Shown: positions 30,280 through 48,222, numbered from the stretch's first letter. The stretch is DNA of 64,000 nucleotides from Micromonospora sp. C31 (GCF_018070575.1 NZ_JAGPXN010000005.1:186001-250000); one strand, 5' to 3'. Numbers and translations are program-made. The notes: generated by a model from the sequence alone, not told the origin.

Positions 30280-30302
30280 TGTGGGTGGAGCGCGGTCGCA
30301 GC

Positions 30303-30653
30303 CTAGGTGGTGGGACGGCCACGCCGGCGGCGCAGGGTGGCGAGGGCCTCGGCCAGGATGGCCGCCCCCTCCTCGGCGGTGCGCCGCTCCTTCACGTACG
30401 CCAGGTGGGTCTTGTAGGGCTCGGGCCGGACGCGGCCCGGCGGGTTCTGCGCGTCCCGGCCGGCCGGGACGCCGCACCGCGGGCAGTCCCACACCTTCGG
30501 CACCTCGACCTCGGCGGCGAGCCGGATCTCGGTGCGGTGGTCGTTGCGGCACCAGTACGCCACCGTCCGGCACGGGGCCGGCTGGTGGCGTTCGGCGCGG
30601 CGGTCGGACGCGGACCCGACCCGGGTGCCCGGGAAGACGTTGCCAATGGGCAC
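30303..30653 (-). CDS. rbpA: RNA polymerase-binding protein RbpA
   Basis: A 116-residue actinobacterial RNA polymerase accessory protein that binds the group 1/2 sigma factor and stabilises the open complex. The zinc-bound core has cysteines in CRTVAYWC and VWDCPRCGVPAG (about residues 28-61); the basic linker and the C-terminal sigma-interacting helix (HLAYVKERRTAEEGAAILAE) are present. Known RbpA genes are often under stress sigma control; no such promoter was identified here. Confidence 0.97.
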   Translation of the reverse strand: MPIGNVFPGTRVGSASDRRAERHQPAPCRTVAYWCRNDHRTEIRLAAEVEVPKVWDCPRCGVPAGRDAQNPPGRVRPEPYKTHLAYVKERRTAEEGAAILAEALATLRRRRGRPTT

Positions 30654-30784
30654 GGCTGCTCGCTCCTGTCGTCGGAGGGGAACCGCCGCGGAGAGGGCGG
30701 CGGGCGACGCGGTGCAGCGGGTGGAACGAACTGCGCGCGGCCCGTCGGTGACGGACCGCGCGCAAATTGTACGACTTGGCGGGC

Positions 30785-31048
30785 TCAGACCGCGCCGCTG
30801 GACATCTGGAGGCGGAGCCAGAGCCCCAACCCGACGATGCAGGCGAACCAGACGATGCCCACCAGGACGGTGTAGCGGTCGAGGTTCTTCTCCGCCACCG
30901 AGGACCCGGCGAGGCTGGAGCTGACGCCACCGCCGAACATGCTCGACAACCCGCCGCCCTTACCACGGTGCAGCAGGATCAGCATGGTCAACAGAACGCT
31001 CGTGATGACCAGCAACACGATCAACGTGTATGCGAACCAGATCGGCAT
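30785..31048 (-). CDS. secG: Preprotein translocase subunit SecG
   Basis: An 87-residue protein with two membrane helices (about residues 3-25 and 60-80) joined by the conserved loop HRGKGGGLSSMFGGG. It is the small subunit of the SecYEG channel. Its position after tpiA is the standard bacterial arrangement. Confidence 0.95.
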   Translation of the reverse strand: MPIWFAYTLIVLLVITSVLLTMLILLHRGKGGGLSSMFGGGVSSSLAGSSVAEKNLDRYTVLVGIVWFACIVGLGLWLRLQMSSGAV

Positions 31049-31143
31049 GGCTGGGGTCAGTCCTCTCGTTACGATCCTCGCCCGGGCAGATCGGGCACGG
31101 TGGCACCGACCGACGGACGGGCGGAGTCAAGGATAGCGAGCGA

Positions 31144-31934
31144 TCAGCGGGAGATGTGCTCCGGGAACCGGCAGATCTTCGCGAACTCCTCGGCGTCCAG
31201 GCTGGCGCCGCCCACGAGCGCCCCGTCGACGTCCGGCTGGGCCATGATCGCCGCGACGTTGGCGGACTTGACCGACCCGCCGTAGAGCACCCGGACCTTG
31301 TCCGCGGTGTCCTGGCCGAAGGACTCGGCCAGCCGCTGACGGACCGCGCCGCACACCTCCTGGGCGTCGTCGGGGGTGGCCGTCTTGCCCGTGCCGATCG
31401 CCCAGACCGGCTCGTACGCCACCACGACCTTCGCCACCTGCTCGGCGGTCAGCCCCTTCAGGGCCCCGTCGAGCTGGTCGCTGCAGTGCGCCACGTGGGT
31501 GCCCTGGTCGCGGACGTCGAGCCCCTCCCCCACGCAGAGGATCGGGGTGAGCCCGTGGGTCAGCGCCGCCTGCACCTTGGCGTTGACGACCGCGTCGTCC
31601 TCGTGGTGGTAGGCCCGCCGCTCCGAGTGCCCGATCACGACGTAGGTGCAGCCGAGCTTCGCCAGCATGGAGCCGGAGATGTCGCCGGTGTAGGCCCCCG
31701 ACGCGTGTGGCGACAGGTCCTGCGCGCCGTAGCCGATGAGCAGCTTGTCGCCGTCGACGGCGGTCTGCACCGTACGCAGGTCGGTGAACGGCGGCAGGAC
31801 CACCGTCTCGACGTCGGTGAGCTGCTTCTCGGTGAGGCTGGCCGCCAGCTTCTGCACCAGCAGGTTGGCCTCGAGGTGGTTGCAGTTCATCTTCCAGTTG
31901 CCGGCCATCAGGGGCCGGCGGGTGACGCTCGCCA

Positions 31935-31935
<1 letters not shown>
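31144..31935 (-). CDS. tpiA: Triosephosphate isomerase
   Basis: A 263-residue glycolytic enzyme. Active-site residues are visible: Lys in GNWKMN (about residues 12-17), His in GHSERR (about 101), Glu in [16 protein letters not shown] (about 170) and the phosphate-binding GGSVK. The ATG shares one base with the pgk stop (TGATG), so pgk and tpiA are translationally coupled. Cytosolic. Confidence 0.97.
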
Positions 31936-35379
<3,444 letters not shown>

Positions 35380-35433
35380 TGTGCGTCCCCTCACGGACCT
35401 GTTCCGGCGTGTCGCCGGAGATTACGTACGTGT

Positions 35434-36540
35434 CTAACGATCGGCGCCCAGGACAGGCACCAGTGCGGCGCCCAGGGCGGCCGGATCATGACGGGGAGTG
35501 CCGTCGGTGACCGCGACGGGAGCGAGGACCAGGCGGGCGCCCAGCGATTCTGCCGCACGTGCGACCGGTTCGGGGTCACCCGCCGCCTTGGAATCGGCGA
35601 CCACACGGTCGACCCTCAGCTCCGGCAGGTACGCGCGCAGCGCGGCCAGGTGGTCGGCCTGGGAGAGCCCGGAGGTCTCCTTCTCGGCGGCGAGGTTCAG
35701 CGTGACGAGCCGCCGCGCCGGGCTGGCCACGATCGCGGCGGCGAGCTGCGGCACCAGCAGGTGCGGCAGCACACTCGTGTACCAACTGCCCGGCCCGAAG
35801 ATCAGCCAGTCGGCCGCGCCGATCGCGGTGACCGCCTGCGGGCAGGCCTCCGGCGCGACCGGGGTGAGCCGCAACGACTCCACCCGGCCCGTGGTCACCG
35901 CGACCTGGTGCTGGCCGGTGACCGTGCGCACCTCGTCCGGCCGGCGCGGGTCGGCGCCGCGCACCCGCGCCTCGATCCCCACCGGCTCGCACGACATCGG
36001 CAGCACCCGGCCCACCGCGCCGAGCATCGCGCCGGCGTGCTCCAGGGCGGCCACCGGGTCGCCGAGCAGCTCCATCAGCCCGCAGAGCACCAGGTTGCCC
36101 ACCGCGTGCCCGGCCAGCCCGGCGCCCCGATCGGCCGCGCCGGCACTCCCCCGTCCACCGTCCACGCCGGCACCCTGCGGAAAGGAAGGGGCCCTTCCTA
36201 TACCGGAAACGTGAGGAAGGGGCCCTTCCAATCGGCTCACGGTGCCGGACGGGTCGTCGGCGCGCGGCGGCGGCACCTCGGCGAAGCGGTGCTGGAAGAG
36301 CTTGGCACTGCGCCGGGTGGCCGGGTGGTCCCCGGCCAGCGCGGCCAGCGCCTGCCGCAGGTCGCCCGGGGGCAGGCCGCCCCGCTCGGCCCGCAGCCGG
36401 CCGCTGGAGCCGCCGTCGTCGCCGACGGTGACCACCGCCGTGATGTCGAGGTCCAGCTCGGGCGCGCAGCGGCGCAGGGCGCGCAGCGAGGCGGACAGGC
36501 CGTGCCCGCCGCCGAAGGCGACAACGCGCGTCGCCGTCAC
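35434..36540 (-). CDS. yvcK: YvcK/CofD-like protein (gluconeogenesis factor family) with an internal insertion
   Basis: A 368-residue protein, about 40 residues longer than usual. The fold signatures are intact: VVAFGGGHGLSASLRALRR at the N-terminus, VTVGDDGGSSGRLR, LAGHAVGNLVLCGL and FGPGSWYTSVLPHLLVP. YvcK proteins bind UDP-sugars and influence cell-wall and central carbon balance; CofD relatives make coenzyme F420 precursors. Between LFQHRF and GLAGHAVGN lies a non-conserved Pro/Gly/Arg-rich insertion of about 50 residues, part of which is encoded by two copies of a palindromic repeat. GTG start overlaps the rapZ stop by 4 nt. Confidence 0.92.
   Translation of the reverse strand: MTATRVVAFGGGHGLSASLRALRRCAPELDLDITAVVTVGDDGGSSGRLRAERGGLPPGDLRQALAALAGDHPATRRSAKLFQHRFAEVPPPRADDPSGTVSRLEGPLPHVSGIGRAPSFPQGAGVDGGRGSAGAADRGAGLAGHAVGNLVLCGLMELLGDPVAALEHAGAMLGAVGRVLPMSCEPVGIEARVRGADPRRPDEVRTVTGQHQVAVTTGRVESLRLTPVAPEACPQAVTAIGAADWLIFGPGSWYTSVLPHLLVPQLAAAIVASPARRLVTLNLAAEKETSGLSQADHLAALRAYLPELRVDRVVADSKAAGDPEPVARAAESLGARLVLAPVAVTDGTPRHDPAALGAALVPVLGADR
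36184..36229. repeat. Paired palindromic repeat (ggaaggggcccttcc twice) inside yvcK
   Basis: Two identical 15-bp near-perfect palindromes at 36184-36198 and 36215-36229 are separated by 16 bp. They encode part of the extra segment of YvcK in frame. The same core is in the palindrome at 30219-30279. This looks like a dispersed repeat element inserted into coding DNA without breaking it. Confidence 0.8.
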
Positions 36541-37463
36541 TCGCGCCCCAGGTCGCGGTGCTGGGCGTTGGCGGCCAGACCGGAGTGGCGCAGCCGGGCG
36601 GCCAGCTCCTCGGAGATGGCGACGCTGCGGTGCTTGCCGCCCGTGCAGCCGACCGCCACGGTCAGGTAGCGCTTGCCCTCCCGCTCGAAGCCGACGGTGG
36701 TGGCGTTGACCAGGTCGGCGTACGACCCGACGAAGGCGTCCGCGCCCTCCTGACCCAGCACGTACGAGCTGACCGCCTCGTCGCGGCCGGTGTGCTCGCG
36801 CAGCTCCGGCACCCAGTACGGGTTCGGCAGGAACCGGGCGTCGAGCACGAAGTCGGCGTCCGGCGGCAGGCCGTACTTGAAGCCGAAGGAGAGCACGGTG
36901 ACGCGCAGCCGGCGGGCGTCCTCGCCGCCGAAGAGCTCCTCGACGCGGCGGCGCAGCTGGTTGACGTTCAGGTGACTGGTGTCGATGATCACGTCCGCCT
37001 GGTCGCGGGCCTCCTCCAGCAGGCCGCGCTCGACCGCGATGCCGTCGGCGAGCCGCCCGTCGCCCTGCAACGGGTGCGAACGCCGGACGCTCTCGAACCG
37101 CCGGATCAGCACCTCGTCGTCGGCGTCGACGAAGACCACCCGGGGCGAGAAGCCGCGCTCCTTCAGCTCCCGGATCGCCCCCGCCAGGTCGGTGGAGAAG
37201 GCACGCGAGCGCACGTCCAGCACCATCGCCGTGCGCCGGGCCGCCCCGCCCGCCTTGAACGCCAGCTCGGCCATGTCGAGCATCAGCGCCTGGGGCAGGT
37301 TGTCCACCACGTAGAACCCGACGTTCTCCAACGCCCTCGCCACCGTGCTGCGACCGCCGCCGGAGAGCCCGGTGACCACCACCAGGGTGGTGTCCGACTC
37401 GGCCGGTGTCTGCTGCCCGGTCACCGTCACGCTCCGTTCCTCGGCCGTACGCGCCTCGCTCAC
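36537..37463 (-). CDS. rapZ: RapZ family nucleotide-binding protein
   Basis: A 308-residue protein of the RapZ/YvcJ family. The N-terminal P-loop reads TGLSGGGRST, with Arg in place of the usual Lys. Walker B-like VVDNLP and the C-terminal GCTGGKHRSVAISEELA (about residue 272) are conserved. In E. coli RapZ directs small-RNA decay for GlmS; in Gram-positives its role is less clear. A short non-conserved N-terminal extension of about 25 residues leaves the start uncertain. First of rapZ-yvcK-whiA; its usual upstream neighbour uvrC is displaced by recQ here. Confidence 0.93.
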   Translation of the reverse strand: MSEARTAEERSVTVTGQQTPAESDTTLVVVTGLSGGGRSTVARALENVGFYVVDNLPQALMLDMAELAFKAGGAARRTAMVLDVRSRAFSTDLAGAIRELKERGFSPRVVFVDADDEVLIRRFESVRRSHPLQGDGRLADGIAVERGLLEEARDQADVIIDTSHLNVNQLRRRVEELFGGEDARRLRVTVLSFGFKYGLPPDADFVLDARFLPNPYWVPELREHTGRDEAVSSYVLGQEGADAFVGSYADLVNATTVGFEREGKRYLTVAVGCTGGKHRSVAISEELAARLRHSGLAANAQHRDLGRE

Positions 37464-37617
37464 CCGCTACCCCCAAGCCGTGGCGCCGCGGCCGGCGCCC
37501 CCGGCCGCGCGTGGTCAATCAGCGACTCTATCCCGCCGGGCCGGGCCGACCGTCGTACGCCCGCGACGGCGCGGCCCGGCGGCCACCCGGCGCGTCCCGC
37601 CCGCTCGCCTGCACGGG

Positions 37618-37640
37618 CTGTCGGGGGAGGTTCGTAGAAT
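37618..37640 (+). promoter_or_regulatory. RecA_NDp/PafBC-like damage promoter of recQ
   Basis: CTGTCGGGG, 8 nt, then TAGAAT fits the mycobacterial RecA-independent damage motif TTGTCRGTG-N8-TANNNT with two mismatches and exact spacing. TAGAAT ends 6 nt before the recQ ATG, predicting a leaderless mRNA. The same pattern precedes uvrC and uvrA. Confidence 0.6.
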
Positions 37641-37646
37641 CCCCGG

Positions 37647-39485
<1,839 letters not shown>

Positions 39486-39567
39486 CCGGCCGGGCGCGCA
39501 CCCCGCCCGTCAGAGGGCCGCTCGGCTGAGCCACCGGCCGAGCGCCGGCCGGACGGCGGCGCAGTGG

Positions 39568-41652
39568 TCACTCCCCAGCCGGGGCCTTCGCCCCGCCGCC
39601 CAGCGCGGCGAGGATCGCCTCGGCGGTGCGCCGGCCCACGCCGGGCACCTCGGTGATCTCCTCCACGGTGGCCGCGGAGAGCCGCTTGAGCGAGCCGAAG
39701 TGCCGCAGCAGCGCCTTGCGCCGCACCTCCCCCAGGCCGGGCACGCTGTCCAGCGCCGAGGAGGTCATCCGCTTGGAGCGCCGCTGCCGGTGGAAGGTGA
39801 TGGCGAAGCGGTGCGCCTCGTCGCGCACCCGTTGCAGCAGGTAGAGGCCCTCCGAGGTGCGCGGCAGGATGACCGGGAACTCGTCGTCGGGCAGCCAGAC
39901 CTCCTCCAGCCGCTTGGCCAGCCCGCACAGCGCCACGTCGTCGACGCCCAGCTCCGCCAGGGCCTGGGCCGCCGCCGCGACCTGCGGCGCGCCGCCGTCG
40001 ACCACCACCAGCTGCGGCGGGTACGCGAACCGGCGCGGCCGCCCGGTGGTCGGGTCGATCAGGACGCCGACCCTGGGCTCATCGGGCCCCGTCGGGGCGA
40101 CGGGGTCGTCGGCCGGCTCGACGAGGTCCTCCGGCGCGGCCTGCCCGGCCGGGGCGACGGGGTCGTCGGCCGGCTCGACGAGGTCCTCCGGCGCGGCCTG
40201 CCCGGCCGGGGCGACGGGGTCGTCGGCCGGCTCGACGCCCGCCTCGCCGGTCTCGGCGCGGGCGTCGAGGTAGCGGGCGAAGCGGCGGCGCAGCACCTCC
40301 GACATGGCGGAGAGGTCGTCGGTGGCGCCCCGGATGATGAAGCGCCGGTATTCGCTCTTGCGGGGCAGCCCGTCCTCGAAGACGACCATGCTCGCCACCA
40401 CGTCGGTGCCCTGCATCTGCGAGATGTCGAAACACTCGATGCGCAGCGGCGAGGTGCGCAGGTCGAGCGCCTCGGTGATCTCGTCGAGCGCCTTGCTGCG
40501 GGTGGTCAGGTCGCCGGCCCGGCGCAGCTTGTGCCGGGCGAGGGCGTCCTTGGCGTTGCGCTCGACGGTCTCCAGCAGGGAACGCTTGTCGCCGCGCTGC
40601 GGCACCCGCAGGCTCACCCGGCTGCCCCGGTGACCGGAGAGCCAGTCGGCCAGGGCCTCGGCGTCGGCGGGCAGCGCCGGCACGAGCAGCTCGCGGGGCA
40701 CGTCGGCCTCGCCCTGCTCGCCGCCGTAGACCTGGGTGCAGAAGTGGTGCACCAGGTCGCCGGTGCTCAGCTCCTCGGTCTTCTCCACCACCCAGCCGCG
40801 CTGCCCACGTACCCGGCCGTCGCGCACGTGGAAGACCTGGACGGCCGCTTCGAGCGGGTCGTCGGCGAACGCCACCACGTCGGCGTCGGTGCCGTCGCCG
40901 AGCACCACGGTCTGCTTCTCCATGGCCCGACGCAGCGCGGCCACGTCGTCGCGCAGCCGGGCCGCCCGCTCGAACTCCAACTGCTCGCTGGCCTCGGTCA
41001 TCTCCCGTTCCAGCTTGCGGACCATGGTGTCGGTGCGGCCGGCCATGAAGTCGCAGAAGCCGTCGACGATCTCCCGGTGCCGCTCGGGGGTGACGCTGCC
41101 GACGCAGGGGGCCGAGCACTTGCCGATGTAGCCCAGCAGGCAGGGGCGGCCGACCTGTCCGGCCCGCTTGAACACCCCGGCCGAGCAGGTGCGCGCCGGG
41201 AAGACCCGCAGCAGCAGGTCGAGCGTCTCGCGGATCGCCCAGGCGTGCGAGTAGGGCCCGAAGTAGCGCACCCCCTTGCGCTTGGCGCCCCGCATCACCT
41301 GCAACCGGGGGAACTCCTCGTCGAGGGTGACCGCGAGGTAGGGGTAGGACTTGTCGTCGCGGTAGCGGACGTTGAAACGCGGGTCGTACTGCTTGATCCA
41401 GGTGTATTCGAGCTGGAGCGCCTCGACCTCGGTGCCCACGGTGACCCAGTCCACCGACTCGGCGGTGGTGACCATCTGCTGGGTGCGCTGGTGCAGGCCC
41501 CACAGGTCGGCGAAGTAGGAGTTGAGGCGGCTGCGCAGGTTCTTCGCCTTGCCGACGTAGATCACCCGGCCGGTGCCGTCGCGGAACCGGTAGACCCCGG
41601 GTGACTCCGGGATGGTGCCGGGGGCGGGACGGTAGGTCGAGGGGTCAGCCAC
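39568..41652 (-). CDS. uvrC: Excinuclease ABC subunit C
   Basis: A 694-residue nucleotide-excision-repair nuclease. Domains in order: GIY-YIG nuclease ([20 protein letters not shown], about residues 19-38), Cys-rich linker ([15 protein letters not shown]), UVR helix pair (about 205-235), RNase H-like nuclease and C-terminal helix-hairpin-helix ([19 protein letters not shown]). A Pro/Ala-rich linker before [11 protein letters not shown] contains two and a half 19-residue repeats. GTG at 41652 is supported by a TACGCT box 7 nt upstream. Convergent with recQ. Confidence 0.96.
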   Translation of the reverse strand: MADPSTYRPAPGTIPESPGVYRFRDGTGRVIYVGKAKNLRSRLNSYFADLWGLHQRTQQMVTTAESVDWVTVGTEVEALQLEYTWIKQYDPRFNVRYRDDKSYPYLAVTLDEEFPRLQVMRGAKRKGVRYFGPYSHAWAIRETLDLLLRVFPARTCSAGVFKRAGQVGRPCLLGYIGKCSAPCVGSVTPERHREIVDGFCDFMAGRTDTMVRKLEREMTEASEQLEFERAARLRDDVAALRRAMEKQTVVLGDGTDADVVAFADDPLEAAVQVFHVRDGRVRGQRGWVVEKTEELSTGDLVHHFCTQVYGGEQGEADVPRELLVPALPADAEALADWLSGHRGSRVSLRVPQRGDKRSLLETVERNAKDALARHKLRRAGDLTTRSKALDEITEALDLRTSPLRIECFDISQMQGTDVVASMVVFEDGLPRKSEYRRFIIRGATDDLSAMSEVLRRRFARYLDARAETGEAGVEPADDPVAPAGQAAPEDLVEPADDPVAPAGQAAPEDLVEPADDPVAPTGPDEPRVGVLIDPTTGRPRRFAYPPQLVVVDGGAPQVAAAAQALAELGVDDVALCGLAKRLEEVWLPDDEFPVILPRTSEGLYLLQRVRDEAHRFAITFHRQRRSKRMTSSALDSVPGLGEVRRKALLRHFGSLKRLSAATVEEITEVPGVGRRTAEAILAALGGGAKAPAGE
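40094..40237. repeat. 57-bp in-frame tandem repeat within uvrC
   Basis: Two exact 57-bp units (40094-40150, 40151-40207) plus the first 30 bp of a third. Each codes for 19 residues ([19 protein letters not shown]) in the flexible linker before the RNase H-like domain. The unit is a multiple of three, so copy number can vary without frameshift. Confidence 0.9.
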
Positions 41653-41659
41653 GCCAGCA

Positions 41660-41682
41660 AGCGTAGTCCGCACCCCCGACAG
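41660..41682 (-). promoter_or_regulatory. RecA_NDp/PafBC-like damage promoter of uvrC
   Basis: On the minus strand CTGTCGGGG, 8 nt, then TACGCT matches TTGTCRGTG-N8-TANNNT with two mismatches and exact spacing. TACGCT ends 7 nt before the uvrC GTG, so transcription would begin at the start codon. Confidence 0.58.
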
Positions 41683-41871
41683 CCCTCCGGGACGCCGTTC
41701 CGCCCCGACGCCGGAGATCGAGGGCGCCGCCGCGCCGGAGGCCGGGGCGCCGCGGCGCCGGAAACCCGGCCGCTGCGAAGTGCCGGAAGCCCGGCTTATT
41801 GCGGTGCCGGCGGAGCCGGCCCCGGCTAGCATCCGCCCCTGGCCGGGCAGACGCGAGGAGGCACGGGGGAC

Positions 41872-43149
41872 ATGGACGCACACCCCGGGGGACGCAGCCG
41901 AGGGGGCGCCGTCCTCGTGGCGGCCCTCACCGTCGACTCGATCGGCAACGGGCTGTTCCTGCCCCTGTCGCTGGTGTACTTCCTGCGGCTGACCGACGTG
42001 CCGCTGGCGCTGCTCGGGGTGCTGCTCAGCGCGGCGACCGTGCTCACCCTGCCGGTGCCGCTCTGGGCGGGCTCGCTGGCCGACCGGCTGGGGGCGTTGC
42101 CGGTGGTCGTCGCCTCCCAGTTGCTGCAGGCGGCCGGCTATCTGGCGTACGCCTGGGTGAGCGGGCCGGTCGGCGTCTTCGCGGCGGCGGCGCTGGTCGC
42201 CGTCGGCGTACGGTTCTTCTGGTCCACGATCTTCACGGCGGTCGCCGACCACGCCGACGGCAGGCCGGACGGCTGGGCCCGCGACACCTGGTACGCGATC
42301 AGCAACGGCGCCCGTACCGCCGGCCTGGCGGTCGGGGGCCTGACCACCGGCGTGGTGGTGGCCGACGGGCGGACGGTCACCTACCGCGCGGTGGCCTACG
42401 CGGCGGCGGCCTGCTTCGCCCTCGCCGCCGTGCTCATCGCCGCGTGCGTGCGGATCCCACCGCCCCCCGCCCGCCCGGCGGGTCCGGCGCCGGGCGGGTA
42501 CGCCACCCTGGTCCGGGACCGGCCGTTCCTGGCCCTCATCGGCCTGAACACCGTCTTCGCGCTGAGCAGCATGATGCTCGGCCTGGCCCTGCCCACGGTG
42601 ATGCTCACGGACCTTCGGGGTCCCGCGTGGCTGACCTCCGGCATCCTGGCCGGCAACGCCTTCCTCGTCGCACTGCTGTCCGCGCCCGTCGGCGCCCGCC
42701 TGCCGCGCCACCGCCGCACCCGCGCGGTCGCCCTGGCGGCGGCCCTGTGGACGGTCTGGGGGCTCGCCATGGCCGCCCTGGGCCCGGGGCGCCTCGGCGT
42801 GGTGGCCGCGCTGCTGGTCACGGCGACGCTGCTGTTCACCGTCGCGGAGGTGGTGCACGCGCCGGCCTCCGCCGCGCTGGCGGCGGCCGCCGCACCGGTC
42901 GCCGCCCGGGGCCGCTACCTGGCGGCCTTCCAGTACTCCTTCGCCATCGCCTCGATGCTCGCACCGGCCTTCTTCGGCACCCTGTACGAGGTCGACACCG
43001 CCGCGCCCTGGCTGGCGCTGGCGCTGCTCAACGCCCTCGGCGTCGCCGGCGTCCTGCTGCTGGAACGGCGCCTGCCGCCGCGCGCCCTGTGCGGGCAGCC
43101 GGCAGCGGGCCAGCGACCGAGGGCCGCCGCGAGCGCCACGACGCGGTGA
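41872..43149 (+). CDS. MFS transporter
   Basis: A 425-residue membrane protein with about twelve helices and the MFS loop motif between helices 2 and 3 ([13 protein letters not shown], about residues 66-78). A central cytoplasmic loop lies near 185-205 ([14 protein letters not shown]). Start ATG 41872 has a GGGGGA purine stretch just upstream. It resembles drug-efflux or sugar-efflux MFS proteins, but no substrate residue pattern is recognised. Convergent with the Rieske lipoprotein gene; it seems to stand alone. Confidence 0.88.
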   Translation: MDAHPGGRSRGGAVLVAALTVDSIGNGLFLPLSLVYFLRLTDVPLALLGVLLSAATVLTLPVPLWAGSLADRLGALPVVVASQLLQAAGYLAYAWVSGPVGVFAAAALVAVGVRFFWSTIFTAVADHADGRPDGWARDTWYAISNGARTAGLAVGGLTTGVVVADGRTVTYRAVAYAAAACFALAAVLIAACVRIPPPPARPAGPAPGGYATLVRDRPFLALIGLNTVFALSSMMLGLALPTVMLTDLRGPAWLTSGILAGNAFLVALLSAPVGARLPRHRRTRAVALAAALWTVWGLAMAALGPGRLGVVAALLVTATLLFTVAEVVHAPASAALAAAAAPVAARGRYLAAFQYSFAIASMLAPAFFGTLYEVDTAAPWLALALLNALGVAGVLLLERRLPPRALCGQPAAGQRPRAAASATTR

Positions 43150-43184
43150 CCGGGCCCGTCTGCGGACCGCCCGGGGCCGGCGGG

Positions 43185-43250
43185 CCGCCGGCCCCGCTCG
43201 CCCCGGCCGCCGGCCCCGCTCGCCCCGGCCGCCGGCCCCGCTCGCCCCGG
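43185..43250. repeat. 22-bp tandem repeat, three exact copies
   Basis: Three identical 22-bp units, each starting ccgccggccccgctcg, fill the gap between the convergent MFS and Rieske genes and abut the Rieske stop. The first copy is part of a ggggccggc hairpin (43173-43195) that may act as a terminator. Confidence 0.8.
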
Positions 43251-43733
43251 TCAGGCCAGCGAGATCCGGTCGCCGGTGACCTTCACGTTCTTCGGCGGGA
43301 GCGGCTTGGTGGCCGGGCCGCCCTTGACCGAGCCGTCCTCGATCGAGAACTTGCTGAAGTGACAGGTGCAGTTGATGGTGCCGCCGTCGACGCTCGTCAC
43401 CGGGCAGCCCTGGTGGGTGCAGATCGAGTCGAAGCCCTTGAACTCGCCCTCGCGGGGCTGGGTGATCACCACGCCCTGGGCGGGATAGACGGTGCCGCCG
43501 CCGACCGGGATGTCAGCCGTACGGGCCAGCGACTGCGCGCCCTCGCGGTCGCCGCCGCCGGCGTCACCGGTGCTGGGCACCGGCGGGCCGCCACTGGTCG
43601 GGGCCGCCGTGTCGCCGGAGTCGTCGCTGCCGCAGGCGGCCAGGACCACCGCCGCCCCGACGGCGCCCGCGCCCGTGAGGAGAGCGCGACGCGTCCGCGT
43701 CGCCGGCCCGGTCAGCCCCTGATCGTCACTCAT
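43251..43733 (-). CDS. Rieske [2Fe-2S] lipoprotein, Tat-exported
   Basis: A 160-residue protein with a twin-arginine signal ([12 protein letters not shown]) and a lipobox (VLAAC, Cys about residue 34), so it should be an outside-facing, lipid-anchored protein. After a Gly/Ser/Thr-rich linker comes a Rieske domain: Cys-x-His in [10 protein letters not shown] and Cys-x-x-His in [10 protein letters not shown], with an added Cys after each, the disulfide pattern of Rieske proteins. Probably an electron-transfer protein in respiration or redox maintenance. Partner not identified. Confidence 0.9.
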   Translation of the reverse strand: MSDDQGLTGPATRTRRALLTGAGAVGAAVVLAACGSDDSGDTAAPTSGGPPVPSTGDAGGGDREGAQSLARTADIPVGGGTVYPAQGVVITQPREGEFKGFDSICTHQGCPVTSVDGGTINCTCHFSKFSIEDGSVKGGPATKPLPPKNVKVTGDRISLA

Positions 43734-43951
43734 GCCTCGCCCTTCTCTCGGCTGCCGCCGCCTGGTCATGATCCGCGGCCACACTCGGGTACACGGATCA
43801 CTCTGCCCGACGGTTCACCCGATCGGCGACCGGAGGTCACCCGGGCGGGCCCTGGGCCCGCCCGGGTGGTGCCCGGTCAGCGGTCCGCCCGCACCGGCGG
43901 CCGGATGGCGCGGCCGGACAACTGCCCGAGGTCCGGCCGGGAGGCTCGTCG

Positions 43952-46891
<2,940 letters not shown>

Positions 46892-46997
46892 TGTCCGTGT
46901 ACTCCCGGGTGAAGAAGATGAGGAGGAATTGTCCGCTCCAAGGCTGGTCTGAGCGGTTGTCTGAATGGTTGTGGGCGCGCAGAAAGGCGCCTCGGCA

Positions 46998-47020
46998 ACT
47001 CTAGCCCCGAGGTACGACAA
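46998..47020 (-). promoter_or_regulatory. RecA_NDp/PafBC-like damage promoter of uvrA
   Basis: On the minus strand TTGTCGTAC, 8 nt, then TAGAGT. The first six bases and the -10 match TTGTCRGTG-N8-TANNNT exactly with correct spacing; the GTG part is TAC. It lies about 100 nt before the uvrA start. No SOS (LexA) box was seen here. Confidence 0.5.
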
Positions 47021-47169
47021 CTTCCCTCGCCGGCACGTTCCCCCAGCTCAGCCCGGTCCGCCGAGCCCGGAGAGACGAGGCGGGACGCAGCGCCGAGGAA
47101 GCCGGGCCGTCGCGCCCGAGGAAACGGGCGGGACCGGTCGTCGACCGGTCCCGCCCGTCCGTACGCCCG

Positions 47170-48222
47170 TCAGGGGCGGGCGGCCCGCCGCCGGCCCGCG
47201 CGCCAGCCACCGCGCCGCTGCGCGGCGAGCCGGACCTCCCGCCGGCGGCTCTCGTACGCCACCTCCCGCTGGAGCCTGCGCCAGCTCTCCCAGCGCCGCG
47301 TCGGCAGCTCGCCGTTCTCCAGCGCCTCGCGCACCGCGCAGGCGGGCTCCCCGTCGTGCCCGCAGTCGGCGTACCGGCAGCCCGTGGCCAGCTCGGCGAT
47401 GTCCGCGAACGCCCGGTCCAGCCCCGCCGAACCGTCCAGCAGACCGACCGCCCGCACCCCCGGGGTGTCCAGCACGGCACCGCCGCCCGGCACCGGCAGC
47501 AGCGCCCGCCAGGTGGTGGTGTGCCGGCCCTTGCCGTCGACGCGCCGGATCGTCTGGGTCGGCATCAGCGCCGCCCCGGCCAGCGCGTTGACCAGGCTCG
47601 ACTTGCCGGCCCCGGACGGCCCGAGCAGGCCGAGCGTGCGGCCGGGGGCCACCTCGGCGCGCAGCGGGTCGAGCCCGGTGCCGTGCTCGGCGCTGACGGC
47701 CAGCACCGGCACCCCCGGGGCGACCCCGGCGAGCTGGCGCGCGACGGCCTGCGGGTCGGCCGCCAGGTCGGCCTTGGTGAGCACGACCAGCGGCCGGGCG
47801 CCGGACTCGTGCGCCAGGGAGAGCAGCCGTTCGATCCGGCCGACGTCCGGCTCGGGGTGCACGGGCTCCACCACGGCGGCGGCGTCGAGGTTGGCGGCCA
47901 GCACCTGCCCACTGGCGTCCTTGCCGGCGGTCCGCCGGACGAGGGCGGTACGCCTCGGCAGCACCGCCTCCACCGTGACGTTGCGGTCGGGCCAGGTGCC
48001 CAGCAGCACCCAGTCGCCCGCGCAGGGCAGCCGGGTCAGGTCGCGGGCGGCGGCGGCCAGGACCGCCCCGCCCAGGGTGGCGCGGACCGGGCCGTCCGCG
48101 CAGAGCACGGTGCAGACCCCGCGGTCCACCCGGGCCACCCGGCCCGGCCGGCGACCGCCACGTCGTGGTACGAGTGCCGCCCGGTCGGTGTCCCAGCCGA
48201 GGGCGGTCAGGTCGATGGTCAT
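47170..48222 (-). CDS. rsgA: Ribosome small-subunit-dependent GTPase A
   Basis: A 350-residue circularly permuted GTPase that matures the 30S subunit. Motif order is G4 (VLTKADLA, about residue 147), G1 (GPSGAGKSSLVNALAG, about 201) and G3 (LDTPGVRAVGL, about 251), preceded by an OB fold. The C-terminal zinc domain is CRYADCGHDGEPACAV (about 282-297) followed by a basic helix. ATG at 48222 has GAGGA upstream. Divergent from the next gene. Confidence 0.94.
   Translation of the reverse strand: MTIDLTALGWDTDRAALVPRRGGRRPGRVARVDRGVCTVLCADGPVRATLGGAVLAAAARDLTRLPCAGDWVLLGTWPDRNVTVEAVLPRRTALVRRTAGKDASGQVLAANLDAAAVVEPVHPEPDVGRIERLLSLAHESGARPLVVLTKADLAADPQAVARQLAGVAPGVPVLAVSAEHGTGLDPLRAEVAPGRTLGLLGPSGAGKSSLVNALAGAALMPTQTIRRVDGKGRHTTTWRALLPVPGGGAVLDTPGVRAVGLLDGSAGLDRAFADIAELATGCRYADCGHDGEPACAVREALENGELPTRRWESWRRLQREVAYESRRREVRLAAQRRGGWRAGRRRAARP

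Noticed and set aside
36181..36240. yvcK as a pseudogene disrupted by the repeat
   Set aside because: The frame is open across the insertion and all conserved motifs on both sides remain.
46892..47169. LexA (SOS) box upstream of uvrA
   Set aside because: No GAAC-N4-GTTC-like palindrome is visible in the gap.
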